DNA of 19,707 nucleotides. Source: Acidimicrobiaceae bacterium (GTDB lineage: Bacteria; Actinomycetota; Acidimicrobiia; Acidimicrobiales; RAAP-2). The stretch covers positions 1-19,707 of the forward strand of contig PLSY01000241.1 in assembly GCA_003164275.1 (NCBI GenBank), given 5' to 3'. Each line of letters begins with the position of its first letter. The stretch's first letter is position 1. This document shows, in pieces, positions 1 to 6,990 of this stretch. Below the pieces are notes generated by a model, which saw nothing but the letters and a program-made list of their open reading frames with translations, did not search any database and was not told the DNA's origin. A program made the position numbers and the translations under genes.

Positions 1-295
1 CCTTGATCCACAGCTCGCCGAGGCCGAGCTCTGCGGCCAGGCGGTCGGCCCGGACGAGGGGGGTGAAGCCGGCTCCAAGGTCGACCGGTGCCGAGTCGCT
101 GACCGGCAGGAGATCGGCGTAGCGCCAGATCGACCGCGGACCCGAGGCGATCCGTTCCCTTGTGATGGTGTCCGCCACCCGGTCGTAGTCGTAGGTGACT
201 TCGAGGGGCCCGAAGCAGTAGTCGCAGACGTGCAGTGCTTCGGCCGGATAGCCGCGCCCGCACTCACGACAGCGCAGCCCAGATACAAAATCCAC
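1..295 (-). CDS. thrC: Threonine synthase, N-terminal part (cut by window edge)
   Basis: The first 98 codons of a minus-strand gene that runs off the left edge. Threonine synthase is a PLP enzyme that converts O-phosphohomoserine to threonine in the cytoplasm. The start is a GTG at 295 with a strong GAGGAG ribosome site six bases upstream. Seen in the sequence: a small zinc-ribbon-like pair, CREC (residues 9-12) and CDYC (24-27), then VTYDYD, SIWRYADLLP and GAGFTPLVRA (the typical G-x-T-P-L entry to the PLP fold), ending in GELWIK. The PLP lysine and C-terminal half lie outside the window. A paralogous PLP enzyme of the same fold cannot be fully excluded, but the Cys4 N-terminus followed by the RYADLLP region is characteristic of actinobacterial and archaeal-type ThrC. 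It is divergent from gpgS across a 236-nt gap. Confidence 0.85.
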   Translation of the reverse strand, partial: MDFVSGLRCRECGRGYPAEALHVCDYCFGPLEVTYDYDRVADTITRERIASGPRSIWRYADLLPVSDSAPVDLGAGFTPLVRADRLAAELGLGELWIK

Positions 296-337
296 AATGT
301 CTCCTCATCGCTCGGGCATTGGCACCTGTAACGGAGC

Positions 338-358
338 CGATCGAATGGGTGTCGATCG
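338..358. promoter_or_regulatory. Inverted repeat in the thrC/gpgS divergent gap, candidate operator
   Basis: Perfect 7-bp arms CGATCGA and TCGATCG separated by 7 nt, in the 236-nt gap between the divergent thrC (start 295) and gpgS (start about 532). It lies about 45 nt upstream of the thrC start. No confident -35/-10 pair was found around it. Its role as a regulator site is inference; the arms are GATC-rich and could arise by chance. Confidence 0.25.
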
Positions 359-531
359 AGATCTCGCTCTGGTTGCCGCAGCGTCGCAGGGCCCGGTCCC
401 TCAGCTGCTCTGGATGATGACGTCTATTTTGGTCGAAGTAGCACGCCCCGTCAATGCGGCCCCTCCCACCGGCCGCACAGCGGCGTACCGACCCTTCCCC
501 GACACCCCGTAGGGTGAGCGATGATGACACG

Positions 532-1338
532 ATGCCGATGACACTCATGCCTGGTGAGGAGGCCGGGCGCTATCCGAGCGCCATGTTCGATCCCGTCGCC
601 CTGGTGGCGGCCAAGGGTGGCCACACCATCTCCGTGTGCATCCCGGCGCGCAACGAGGCTGCGACCGTCGGGCCCATCGTCAAGACCGTGGTCGAGACGT
701 TGACCGAGATTGGCGGAGGCGTGGCCTTGGTCGACGAAGTGGTGGTGGTCGACGACGGCTCAACCGACCAGACCGGAGACATCGCCCGACGGGCGGGAGC
801 CCGGGTGGCCGTCTCCGACTCCCCGACGGGCGGCAAGGGCCAGGCCATGCGAGCCGCCCTGCAGGCGTCCGATGGTGATCTCGTGGCCTTCATCGACGCC
901 GACGTGACGAACTTCGGGCCCCACTTCATCTGCGGCCTCCTCGGGCCGTTGCTGCTCGACGACACCGTGAGCCTCGTGAAGGGGTACTACGAGCGACCGC
1001 TCAACGGGGCCCCAGGCGGCGGCGGCCGGGTCACCGAGCTGGTGGCCAAGCCCATCATCGACCTGCTCTTCCCCCAGCTCGGCTCCATCGGACAGCCGCT
1101 GGCGGGAGAGACGGCCTCGTGGCGGAGCGTGCTCGAGCACTGTGGCCTGGCCGACGGCTACGCCGTGGAGCTGGCCCTGCTCATCGATGTGGCTGCCCTC
1201 CACGGGGTCGAGAGCATCGCCCAGGTCGACCTCGGGGTGAGGGTCCACCGCAACCGACCCCTGTCGGAACTTCGTCCCCAGGCGACCGATATCCTGCGCG
1301 CCGCCCTGGCAAGAAACCTGCTCACCATTCACGAGTGA
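532..1338 (+). CDS. gpgS: Glucosyl-3-phosphoglycerate synthase (GT81 family)
   Basis: Transfers glucose from an NDP-glucose donor to 3-phosphoglycerate. This is the first step toward glucosylglycerate, a compatible solute and, in mycobacteria, the primer of methylglucose lipopolysaccharides. Seen: GT-A nucleotide-binding start ISVCIPARNEAATVG, VVVVDDGSTD, the GGKGQAM lysine loop, the metal-binding motif FIDADVTN (DxD), LVKGYYERPL, GGGRVTEL, QPLAGE, and the C-terminal GVRVHRNRPLSEL with the family's conserved His. All resemble the mycobacterial GpgS order. It is about 268 aa, shorter than mycobacterial GpgS (slightly over 300 aa), mostly because the C-terminus stops early. The start is uncertain: ATG 532, 538 and 547 are all in frame and none has a good ribosome site. 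No gpgP phosphatase is adjacent; otsB downstream belongs to the trehalose phosphatase family. It converges with the MFS gene. Confidence 0.85.
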   Translation: MPMTLMPGEEAGRYPSAMFDPVALVAAKGGHTISVCIPARNEAATVGPIVKTVVETLTEIGGGVALVDEVVVVDDGSTDQTGDIARRAGARVAVSDSPTGGKGQAMRAALQASDGDLVAFIDADVTNFGPHFICGLLGPLLLDDTVSLVKGYYERPLNGAPGGGGRVTELVAKPIIDLLFPQLGSIGQPLAGETASWRSVLEHCGLADGYAVELALLIDVAALHGVESIAQVDLGVRVHRNRPLSELRPQATDILRAALARNLLTIHE

Positions 1339-1467
1339 CCCGCCGTCATGGCCGATCCGGTCACGACCAGGTGGTTCAGACTGGGGCGGGCACCTCGAAC
1401 GCTCCAACGGGAGAAGGCGGCGTGCCTTCCCCCGCTGTCGTCTGTTGCATCTGGGCCAGGCCGGGCC

Positions 1468-3006
1468 TCAGCTCGAGCTGGCGGTGGTGGCGAGCTCCCG
1501 TCGGTCGGTGGTGGCGGCCGTGACCACCAGGTCCCGACCTTCGGCCCTGGCGCTGCGGTGGGCACGGACGCCTGGTATCGCCAGGGCGCAGACGGCCCCG
1601 AGGGCCACGACCACCGCCCCCACATAGATGGCCGGCGTCATGCCGTTCACGTAGTCCTGGCCGGAGGCATAGCTGCCGTGCGAGCTGAAGATGGACCCGA
1701 GGACAGCGATGCCGAGAACTCCACCCAGCTCACGGAACGCGCTGTTCGCTCCCGAGGCCACACCCTCTAGGGCCTTCGGCACGCCGCCGAGGACGAGGGA
1801 GGCGAGGGGGACGAAGAACAACGTCATCCCGACCCCCCCGATGACGAAGGGAGCGATCAGGTCGGAGTACGGCGTCGTCGGGGTGACGATGAGGGCGAGC
1901 CAGGTCAGGCAGATGGCCTGAAAGATCAGGCCGATGACGACCAGGATCTTGCCTCCCCACCGCTCGGCCATGGTCCCGACCACGGGGGCGAGGAGCATGG
2001 CGATGGCCGTCCACGGCAGGATGCGCACGCCGGCGGCCAGGGGGCTCATGCCCTGGACGGTCTGGAGGAACTGGGTCAGGAAGAAGATGGAGCCGAACAT
2101 CCCGAAGCTGAAGAACATGGCGGTGAGGTTGACGGCGGTGAAGCCACGGTTGCGGAACATGCGCAGATCGAGCATGGGGTGGCTCGATCGCAGCTCCCAG
2201 GCGACGAAGCCGAGGAGGGCGACGATCCCGACCAGGAACGAGGCCATGACCGAGGTGCTCGTCCATCCGGACCCGTTTCCACGAACCAGGCCGAGCACGA
2301 TTCCGAACAGTCCGACGCTGACCAGCCCGACGCCGGCCAGGTCGAGGCGTGAGGCGACCCCGCGTGACTCGGAGAGCTTCCACCAGGCCAAGGGGATGAG
2401 GGCAAGACCGACCGGGACGTTCAGCCAGAAGATGTACTGCCACGACCAGCCGCTCGTCACGAATCCGCCGACCAATGGCCCTATAGCGACGGCCGCGCCC
2501 CCGATGGCCCCCCAGATGCCGAGGGCCATGTTGCGGCGGGCCGGGGGGACGGCGGCGCTCAACAAGGTCAACGAGAGCGGCATGATCATGGCCCCGCCGG
2601 CCCCCTGGACGGCCCGCGCAGCGATGAGCACCGTGATGCTCGGGGCCAATGCGGCGAGCGCCGATGCCCCGGTGAAGACGGCGATGCCGAGGACGAAGAT
2701 CTTCCGACGGCCGAACCGTTCGCCGACGGCGGCGGCCGACAGCAGCAACACGGCGAAGGTCAGCGTGTAGGCGTTCACCGTCCACTCGAGGCCGGAGAGT
2801 CCAGCGTGGAGGTGGACCCGGATCACTGGTAGGGCGGTCGAGACCACCAGGTTGTCGAGTGAGGCCATGAAGAGCGCGAGTCCGGTAATGGCGATGGCCC
2901 AGATGGCCCTCGATCTCACCTTTTTGGCCTCCGTGCTGGCATTTGGTTGTGAGTAGTCACTAGATTCACGGGACAAATGAGAGGGGTCGGCAACATCGTT
3001 GTTCAT
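1468..3006 (-). CDS. MFS drug efflux transporter, DHA2 family (14 TM)
   Basis: A 512-aa inner-membrane proton antiporter of the EmrB/QacA (DHA2) type, expected to export toxic organic compounds. Seen: a hydrophilic N-terminus, first helix with LALFMASLDNLVVSTALPVI (motif D1 region), motif A GERFGRRK, motif C of antiporters AAVAIGPLVGG, and a long series of hydrophobic segments consistent with 14 helices, ending in a charged Arg/Ser tail. The start is ATG 3006 because GGAGG lies 7 nt upstream. Its ATG overlaps the stop of the TetR gene as ATGA, so the two are translationally coupled and probably co-transcribed from the tetR promoter. The substrate cannot be read from sequence. It converges with gpgS; the 129-nt gap between them holds no gene and no clear terminator. 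Confidence 0.92.
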   Translation of the reverse strand: MNNDVADPSHLSRESSDYSQPNASTEAKKVRSRAIWAIAITGLALFMASLDNLVVSTALPVIRVHLHAGLSGLEWTVNAYTLTFAVLLLSAAAVGERFGRRKIFVLGIAVFTGASALAALAPSITVLIAARAVQGAGGAMIMPLSLTLLSAAVPPARRNMALGIWGAIGGAAVAIGPLVGGFVTSGWSWQYIFWLNVPVGLALIPLAWWKLSESRGVASRLDLAGVGLVSVGLFGIVLGLVRGNGSGWTSTSVMASFLVGIVALLGFVAWELRSSHPMLDLRMFRNRGFTAVNLTAMFFSFGMFGSIFFLTQFLQTVQGMSPLAAGVRILPWTAIAMLLAPVVGTMAERWGGKILVVIGLIFQAICLTWLALIVTPTTPYSDLIAPFVIGGVGMTLFFVPLASLVLGGVPKALEGVASGANSAFRELGGVLGIAVLGSIFSSHGSYASGQDYVNGMTPAIYVGAVVVALGAVCALAIPGVRAHRSARAEGRDLVVTAATTDRRELATTASSS

Positions 3007-3626
3007 GCGGGTACCTCCATTGACTCGGTCCTCTCGGCACCGGGTGCCTCGAGAGCCTGGGTGGTGGCCGGGTCGGCCGGGTCTTTGTCTTCTATCTGGC
3101 ACAGGTTCTGTGCCCAGGGCTCGGAGAGTGAGACGAGGTCGATGGCGGCGACGACGTTGAGGAGCATCCCCATGGCGAAGAACTCACGCACCTCGTCCTC
3201 GGTCAGCTGGCACCGCTCCGACACCATCTCCGCCAGCACCTCGAAGGTCCGTCGGCAGCTGCGGGCGATGTCGGGGTCGGAGGGAGCAGCAGCGAAGCCG
3301 TGCAGCTCGACCTGGAGCATCTCGGGGTCCGTCATGAGTTCCACGTAGGCCGTGCCCATGGCCTCTTTGGCCTCGTAGCCCTCCAGCCCCTCGCCGGCAC
3401 GTCTCAGCTCGGTGATGATCCGATCCGTGACCAGGTCGTAGGTGGCGATGAACAGGTCCTTTTTGGTGCCGAACAGGCGGAACAGATATGGCTGGGAGAT
3501 ACCGGCCCGATGGGCGATGGCGTCGGTGGACGTCCCGGCGTAGCCGGAGCGGGCGAACTCGGTGATGGCGGCCGCCAGTACCGAGGTGCGACGCTCGTCG
3601 GCGGTCTGTCGGGTCGAAACCATCAT
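3003..3626 (-). CDS. TetR-family repressor of the adjacent efflux pump
   Basis: A 207-aa TetR-type repressor. Seen: an N-terminal helix-turn-helix at about residues 10-57 (RRTSVLAAAITEFARSGYAG, TSTDAIAHRAGISQPYLFRL, FGTKKDLF), which is the classic TetR signature, followed by an all-helical ligand and dimer domain of ordinary length. The start is ATG 3626, with a second ATG at 3623. A TTGACA/CACAAT promoter places the transcription start at about 3626-3627, which implies a leaderless mRNA and favours the first ATG. An operator-like palindrome lies inside that promoter, so autorepression is likely, with release by a substrate of the pump. The stop overlaps the MFS start. Confidence 0.92.
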   Translation of the reverse strand: MMVSTRQTADERRTSVLAAAITEFARSGYAGTSTDAIAHRAGISQPYLFRLFGTKKDLFIATYDLVTDRIITELRRAGEGLEGYEAKEAMGTAYVELMTDPEMLQVELHGFAAAPSDPDIARSCRRTFEVLAEMVSERCQLTEDEVREFFAMGMLLNVVAAIDLVSLSEPWAQNLCQIEDKDPADPATTQALEAPGAERTESMEVPA

Positions 3627-3632
3627 CTGCCT

Positions 3633-3662
3633 ATTGTGAGTGGTTACTCACTACCTTGTCAA
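3633..3662 (-). promoter_or_regulatory. Promoter of the tetR-MFS operon
   Basis: On the minus strand, a perfect -35 TTGACA (3662-3657) and a -10 CACAAT (3638-3633) are separated by 18 nt. The expected transcription start falls at about 3626-3627, on or next to the tetR ATG, so the transcript would be leaderless. The spacer contains the palindrome listed separately. Confidence 0.7.
3636..3651. promoter_or_regulatory. TetR operator palindrome
   Basis: GTGAGTGGTTACTCAC: perfect 6-bp arms GTGAGT/ACTCAC around a 4-nt centre. It sits between the -35 and -10 boxes of the tetR promoter and overlaps the -10. Position and symmetry fit a TetR-family operator that would block RNA polymerase. Binding itself is inference. 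Confidence 0.7.
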
Positions 3663-3664
3663 GA

Positions 3665-3682
3665 GGAAGCCGGATTGCTTCC
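3665..3682. repeat. Inverted repeat between tetR and otsA
   Basis: GGAAGC and GCTTCC, perfect 6-bp arms around a 6-nt loop, next to the tetR -35 box and about 30 nt upstream of the otsA start. It could be a second operator acting on otsA or a small RNA hairpin. No function is shown by the sequence. Confidence 0.3.
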
Positions 3683-3711
3683 CCGGGCCGACAAACGGGT
3701 AGCGTCCCCAC

Positions 3712-5127
3712 ATGGTTGTCGACCCCCACCCACAGGACGGCGACGGCTCCCTGGCCGACGTGGTCCTGGTCTCCAACCGGGGCCCGCTCGCCTTCCACTT
3801 CGACGACGGGCAGCTCGTGCGAGGGACCGTGGCGGGTGGCCTGGCCGGCTCGCTGCACCCGATGGTCGTCGGCACCGGGGCCACCTGGGTGGCCTCGACC
3901 CTCGGGGAGGCCGACCGGGCGGCGGCCGACGCCGGGCTGATGGCGGACGACGGCCTCAACATCGAGCTCGTGGAGCCCGAGCCCGAGGTCTACAACATGG
4001 CCTACAACGTGATCTCGAACGCCACGCTGTGGTTCTGCCACCATCACCTGTTCGACGCCGCCCGCAGGCCCCGGGCCGATCGTCGGTGGATGGAGGCCTG
4101 GGACGCCTACCGACAGCTCAACCACCTCTTTGCCGAGCGGGTGGCAAAAGTTGCGCCGGAGGGGGGCCGGGTCCTCGTCCAGGACTACCACCTTGCCCTC
4201 ATGGGCTCGGAGATCGCCCGGCTCCGACCGGACCTGCGGACCGCCCACTTCACCCACACTCCGTTCGCCGATCCCTCGGTCCTGCGCATGCTCCCGGACA
4301 CGGTCGGAAACGAGCTGCTCTCGGCCATGGATGGCTTCGACACCTGCGGCTTTCACACCGAGCGCTGGGCCGCCGCCTACCGGGCGTGCCGGACAGCACT
4401 TGCCCCAACGGGCGCGGCGAAGCCGACGTTCGTCTCCCCGCTGTCGACCGACCAGGCCCGCCTGGAGGCCTCAGTAGCCGAGCCCAAGGTGGCCTCGGCT
4501 CTGGCCCGCATCAACCACCAGATCGGGGGGGACGATCGCCAGGTCATCGTCCGGGTGGACCGTATGGAGCTGTCGAAGAACCTCCTGCGCGGTTTTTGGG
4601 CCTTCGAGGAGCTCCTCCACTACGAGCCACAGCGTCGCGAGCGGGTGGTCCTTGTCGCCCTCGCCTATCCGACCCGCCAGGGGCTGGCCGAGTATCTCGC
4701 CTACCAGAACGAGGTCGAGTCCACCGTGGCCCGCATCAACGAGCAGTGGGGCACACCCGGGTGGACGCCCATCATCTTGGAGGTGGAGGACGACTATCCC
4801 CGGTCACTCGCCGCCCTCTCCCGCTACGACGTCCTGCTGGTCAATCCCGTGCGCGATGGGCTCAATCTGGTGGCAAAGGAGGGACCGCTCATCAACACCT
4901 GTGACGGAGTGCTGGCACTGTCCCGAGAGGCCGGTGCCTTCGAGGAGCTCGCCCCGGCCGTCTTGGAGGTGAACCCGTTCGATGTGTCGGGCACGGCGGC
5001 CGTGCTGGCTGCCGCCCTAGATATGGCTCCGGCCGAGAGGTCAGCGAAGGCAGCGGAGCTGCGACGGATCATCACCGCCAGGCGGCCCATCGACTGGTTG
5101 GACGACCAGCTGGCGGCCCTGCGCTGA
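3712..5127 (+). CDS. otsA: Trehalose-6-phosphate synthase (GT20 family)
   Basis: A 471-aa retaining GT-B glycosyltransferase that joins NDP-glucose and glucose-6-phosphate into trehalose-6-phosphate in the cytoplasm. Seen, with E. coli OtsA counterparts: SNRGP with Arg23 (Arg9 region), AGGLAG (glycine loop), Tyr/Trp of the sugar-phosphate pocket in the YN...ATLWF stretch (residues 94-108), VQDYH with Asp158 (Asp130), THTPF with His182 (His154), VDRMELSKN with Arg284 and Lys289 (Arg262, Lys267), and RDGLNLVAKE ending in Glu390 (Glu369). All key residues are present. The DRMELSKN loop differs from the E. coli version and resembles actinobacterial OtsA proteins, some of which prefer GDP-glucose, so the donor is open. 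The ATG at 3712 has no ribosome site; the message may be leaderless. It converges with otsB. Confidence 0.9.
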   Translation: MVVDPHPQDGDGSLADVVLVSNRGPLAFHFDDGQLVRGTVAGGLAGSLHPMVVGTGATWVASTLGEADRAAADAGLMADDGLNIELVEPEPEVYNMAYNVISNATLWFCHHHLFDAARRPRADRRWMEAWDAYRQLNHLFAERVAKVAPEGGRVLVQDYHLALMGSEIARLRPDLRTAHFTHTPFADPSVLRMLPDTVGNELLSAMDGFDTCGFHTERWAAAYRACRTALAPTGAAKPTFVSPLSTDQARLEASVAEPKVASALARINHQIGGDDRQVIVRVDRMELSKNLLRGFWAFEELLHYEPQRRERVVLVALAYPTRQGLAEYLAYQNEVESTVARINEQWGTPGWTPIILEVEDDYPRSLAALSRYDVLLVNPVRDGLNLVAKEGPLINTCDGVLALSREAGAFEELAPAVLEVNPFDVSGTAAVLAAALDMAPAERSAKAAELRRIITARRPIDWLDDQLAALR

Positions 5128-5178
5128 GCAGTGACGGCGGCTGCATGTCCCACGCTGGGCCTGGGATGGGAGCCCTGT

Positions 5179-6036
5179 CTAGTGGTGGTCGAGCCGAGGC
5201 GCCTGCTCGGCCAGCCAGGCCAGGGCCGATAGGGCTTCACCGGGGCCTTCGACGCTGACGTCGGCGGCCTCGGCGACGGCCGGGGCGCTCTCGTCGTCGA
5301 GGACGGCGACCGTCACGCCACGGAGCAGCCTGTCATCGTGCAAGGATGCCACGGCCTCGAAGGCCGGTAGGTCGCCGAGATCGTCACCCAGGTAGCAAGC
5401 TGCCGTGCAGTCGCCGACCAGTCGGCGCACGACCGAGCCCTTGTCGACTTCCAGGGGCGGCCGCAGCTCCATCGACTTTCGGCCGGGATGGGCGACCAGC
5501 CCGGTGCGGCCGACCTCGTCGGCCACGGCGGCCATGGCCCACTGCTCGGCTTCGGGGGCCTGTCGCCAGTGGACGGTGACGGCAAGGCCCTTCGACTCGA
5601 TGGTCACCCCGGGGGGCGCGTGGGACCGGAGTGAGAAGGTGGCCCCGGCGATGGCCGAACGCCACTCCTCCACCCCCGGCTCCACGGTGATGGCGCCGCT
5701 GCTGTCGCTCCACTCGAGCCCATAGAGGCCGACGAGGGTCACGCCGCGGTGGTCTGGCCCGCTCCCCAGGTGCTCGACGAGGAACGCACCGGGCCGTCCC
5801 GACACGACGGCCACAACGCCGAAGCGATCGGCCAGGTCGGCCAGCACGCGTCGCGCGCCGGGCAGGGGCCGCGCCGTCGCCGGGTCGGCCACGATGGGTG
5901 AGAGCGTGCCGTCGAAGTCGCTGACGATGGCTGTGCTGGCCGGATCCACCAACAGGCTGGCGAGGGCGCGCCGCACCTCGGAGCGCGGCTCCTCACGCCC
6001 GTCGGCCGATCCACCGACCGCCGATCCAGTGACCAT
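5179..6036 (-). CDS. otsB: Trehalose-6-phosphate phosphatase (HAD family)
   Basis: A 285-aa HAD phosphatase predicted to remove phosphate from trehalose-6-phosphate, completing the OtsA/OtsB route. Seen: motif I SDFDGTLSPI with the nucleophile Asp40 and acid/base Asp42, motif II region VAVVSGRP, the trehalose-phosphatase signature LVGLYGLEW, LEVDKGSVVRRL (the motif III lysine), and motif IV YLGDDLGDLPAFEA. In motif IV the common T-D pair of the family is G-D here, while the metal-binding aspartates remain. The ATG at 6036 lies 12 nt downstream of the LytR_C gene's stop, so the two are probably co-transcribed. It converges with otsA across about 50 nt with no clear terminator. Action on another sugar phosphate, such as glucosyl-3-phosphoglycerate from GpgS, is possible but less likely. 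Confidence 0.88.
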   Translation of the reverse strand: MVTGSAVGGSADGREEPRSEVRRALASLLVDPASTAIVSDFDGTLSPIVADPATARPLPGARRVLADLADRFGVVAVVSGRPGAFLVEHLGSGPDHRGVTLVGLYGLEWSDSSGAITVEPGVEEWRSAIAGATFSLRSHAPPGVTIESKGLAVTVHWRQAPEAEQWAMAAVADEVGRTGLVAHPGRKSMELRPPLEVDKGSVVRRLVGDCTAACYLGDDLGDLPAFEAVASLHDDRLLRGVTVAVLDDESAPAVAEAADVSVEGPGEALSALAWLAEQAPRLDHH

Positions 6037-6048
6037 GGGGGGCGTCCG

Positions 6049-6681
6049 CTAGCGGGTGGTGGTCGTGACCGACTTGGCCGCAGTGGTGGTCGTCGTCCCC
6101 TTGGTGGTGGTCGTGGTGGTGCTCGTCGATTCAGTGGCGAGGTCGGGACCGACGACGACGAGGACATCGGCGGCTCCGATGGTGCTGATCGGTGCTGCTG
6201 TCGTGTAGGGCACCACGGTGCTCGGTGCGAGGTGTAGGGACGCAGCGATGGTGGTGGCGGCTGGCTGGAAGCCGGCCACGTAGTACACGCTCGACGACTT
6301 GACGTCGGTGGTGGCGTTGGTCGGCGCCAGCAGGTTCCACCCTCCCGCCGTCAGCTCTTTGGTGACGGCGGCGGCGGCTCCGGCCACCCCCGAGGCATTG
6401 GCCACGACCACCGACACCTTGCTCGGCAGCACCGTGGTCGTCGTGGTCGTCGGGTGCCTGGGTGCCGTTGTGGACGTCGAGGTCGAGGTCGAGGTCGCCG
6501 TACTGGAACTGGCAACCGGCGTGCTCGTCGGGTGGATGACCCCGAGCAACAGAACCGCGGCGGCGACGAACACGATGAGGACAATGCCCGCCTTGACGAC
6601 CGGATACCCGCTTCCCCCCCCATTTGATCCGTTGCTTCGACTGGGTTCAGGGGGAGTGGCCACTGCGTGCCAGCCTGCCAA
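6049..6681 (-). CDS. Membrane-anchored LytR C-terminal domain protein, Thr-rich
   Basis: A 210-aa protein of unknown function. Seen in order: a hydrophilic Ser/Gly-rich cytoplasmic N-terminus, one transmembrane helix at about residues 28-48 (VVKAGIVLIVFVAAAVLLLG), an extracytoplasmic Ser/Thr linker (about 52-87), a LytR_C-like domain (VSVVVANASGVAGAAAAVT through YYVAGFQPAA and ADVLVVVGPD, about 88-180), and a second poly-Thr tail to the C-terminus. The catalytic LytR-CpsA-Psr phosphotransferase domain is absent. Such stand-alone LytR_C proteins are common in actinobacteria, and a cell-envelope role is only assumed. The start is uncertain: TTG 6681 or GTG 6663, neither with a ribosome site. 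The gene carries a run of eight C at 6614-6621. It is probably in an operon with otsB. Confidence 0.75.
   Translation of the reverse strand: MAGWHAVATPPEPSRSNGSNGGGSGYPVVKAGIVLIVFVAAAVLLLGVIHPTSTPVASSSTATSTSTSTSTTAPRHPTTTTTTVLPSKVSVVVANASGVAGAAAAVTKELTAGGWNLLAPTNATTDVKSSSVYYVAGFQPAATTIAASLHLAPSTVVPYTTAAPISTIGAADVLVVVGPDLATESTSTTTTTTKGTTTTTAAKSVTTTTR
6476..6497. repeat. Hexanucleotide tandem repeat GTCGAG in the LytR_C gene
   Basis: About 3.7 copies of GTCGAG read on the plus strand. On the coding (minus) strand they encode alternating Thr and Ser in the extracytoplasmic linker. Length changes would keep the frame and only vary linker length. Confidence 0.7.
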
Positions 6682-6775
6682 CCGGGGAGGGGCAAAGCAA
6701 GCACCCCCCGCCGAGCCCTCAATCGAGCCAGGCTCAGACTGGCCACCGGGTCCCGGGCCGTCGGACGAACGCCCC

Positions 6776-6781
6776 TAGAAT
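6776..6781 (+). promoter_or_regulatory. Possible -10 box of tRNA-Thr
   Basis: TAGAAT, a close match to the -10 consensus, lies about 30 nt upstream of the mature tRNA 5' end. No convincing -35 is visible 16-18 nt upstream, so this is tentative. Confidence 0.35.
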
Positions 6782-6811
6782 GCCGATGGTCCCGGATTGC
6801 CCCGGCACCGT

Positions 6812-6887
6812 GCCGGTGTGGCGCAGTTGGTAGCGCAGACGACTTGTAATCGTCAGGTCGTGGGTTCGATTCCCACCGCCGGCTCCA
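6812..6887 (+). tRNA. tRNA-Thr(UGU), CCA encoded
   Basis: A complete cloverleaf. The acceptor stem GCCGGTG pairs with CGCCGGC (one G-T pair). The D stem is GCGC/GCGC with loop AGTTGGTA. The anticodon stem GACGA/TCGTC closes loop CTTGTAA, with anticodon TGT at 6845-6847. The T stem GTGGG/CCCAC closes loop TTCGATT. The discriminator is T6884 and CCA is encoded at 6885-6887. It decodes ACA threonine codons. Its 3' half (6840-6886) is duplicated exactly at 9844-9890, which marks it as a candidate integration target. Confidence 0.97.
6840..6886 (+). repeat. Direct repeat copy 1 (tRNA-Thr 3' half), possible att site
   Basis: 47 nt identical to 9844-9890 with no mismatch, starting in the anticodon stem and ending inside CCA. 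Beyond the exact block, weaker similarity continues (ATAG-TCC-AGTTC and, later, CGACG and AAAAA-CCG), so the duplicated unit may once have been longer. It is the left boundary of a 3-kb segment. Confidence 0.9.
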
Positions 6888-6990
6888 ATAGGTCCAGTTC
6901 AGAGCGTTGTATCTCGACGATAGGTAGGCAAAAATCCGTCTCTCTAACCGCCTCCGAACGCCGACCGCGGCAGAATCCGACAGTAAGTTG

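Noticed and set aside
3300..4904. 534-aa open frame on the plus strand
   Set aside because: It runs antisense to tetR and out of frame through otsA, has biased composition and no domain. The long frames at 1934-2770 and 17968-19278 are likewise shadows of the opposite strand.
5128..5178. Terminator between otsA and otsB
   Set aside because: No stable stem of convincing length; only short G/C-run pairings.
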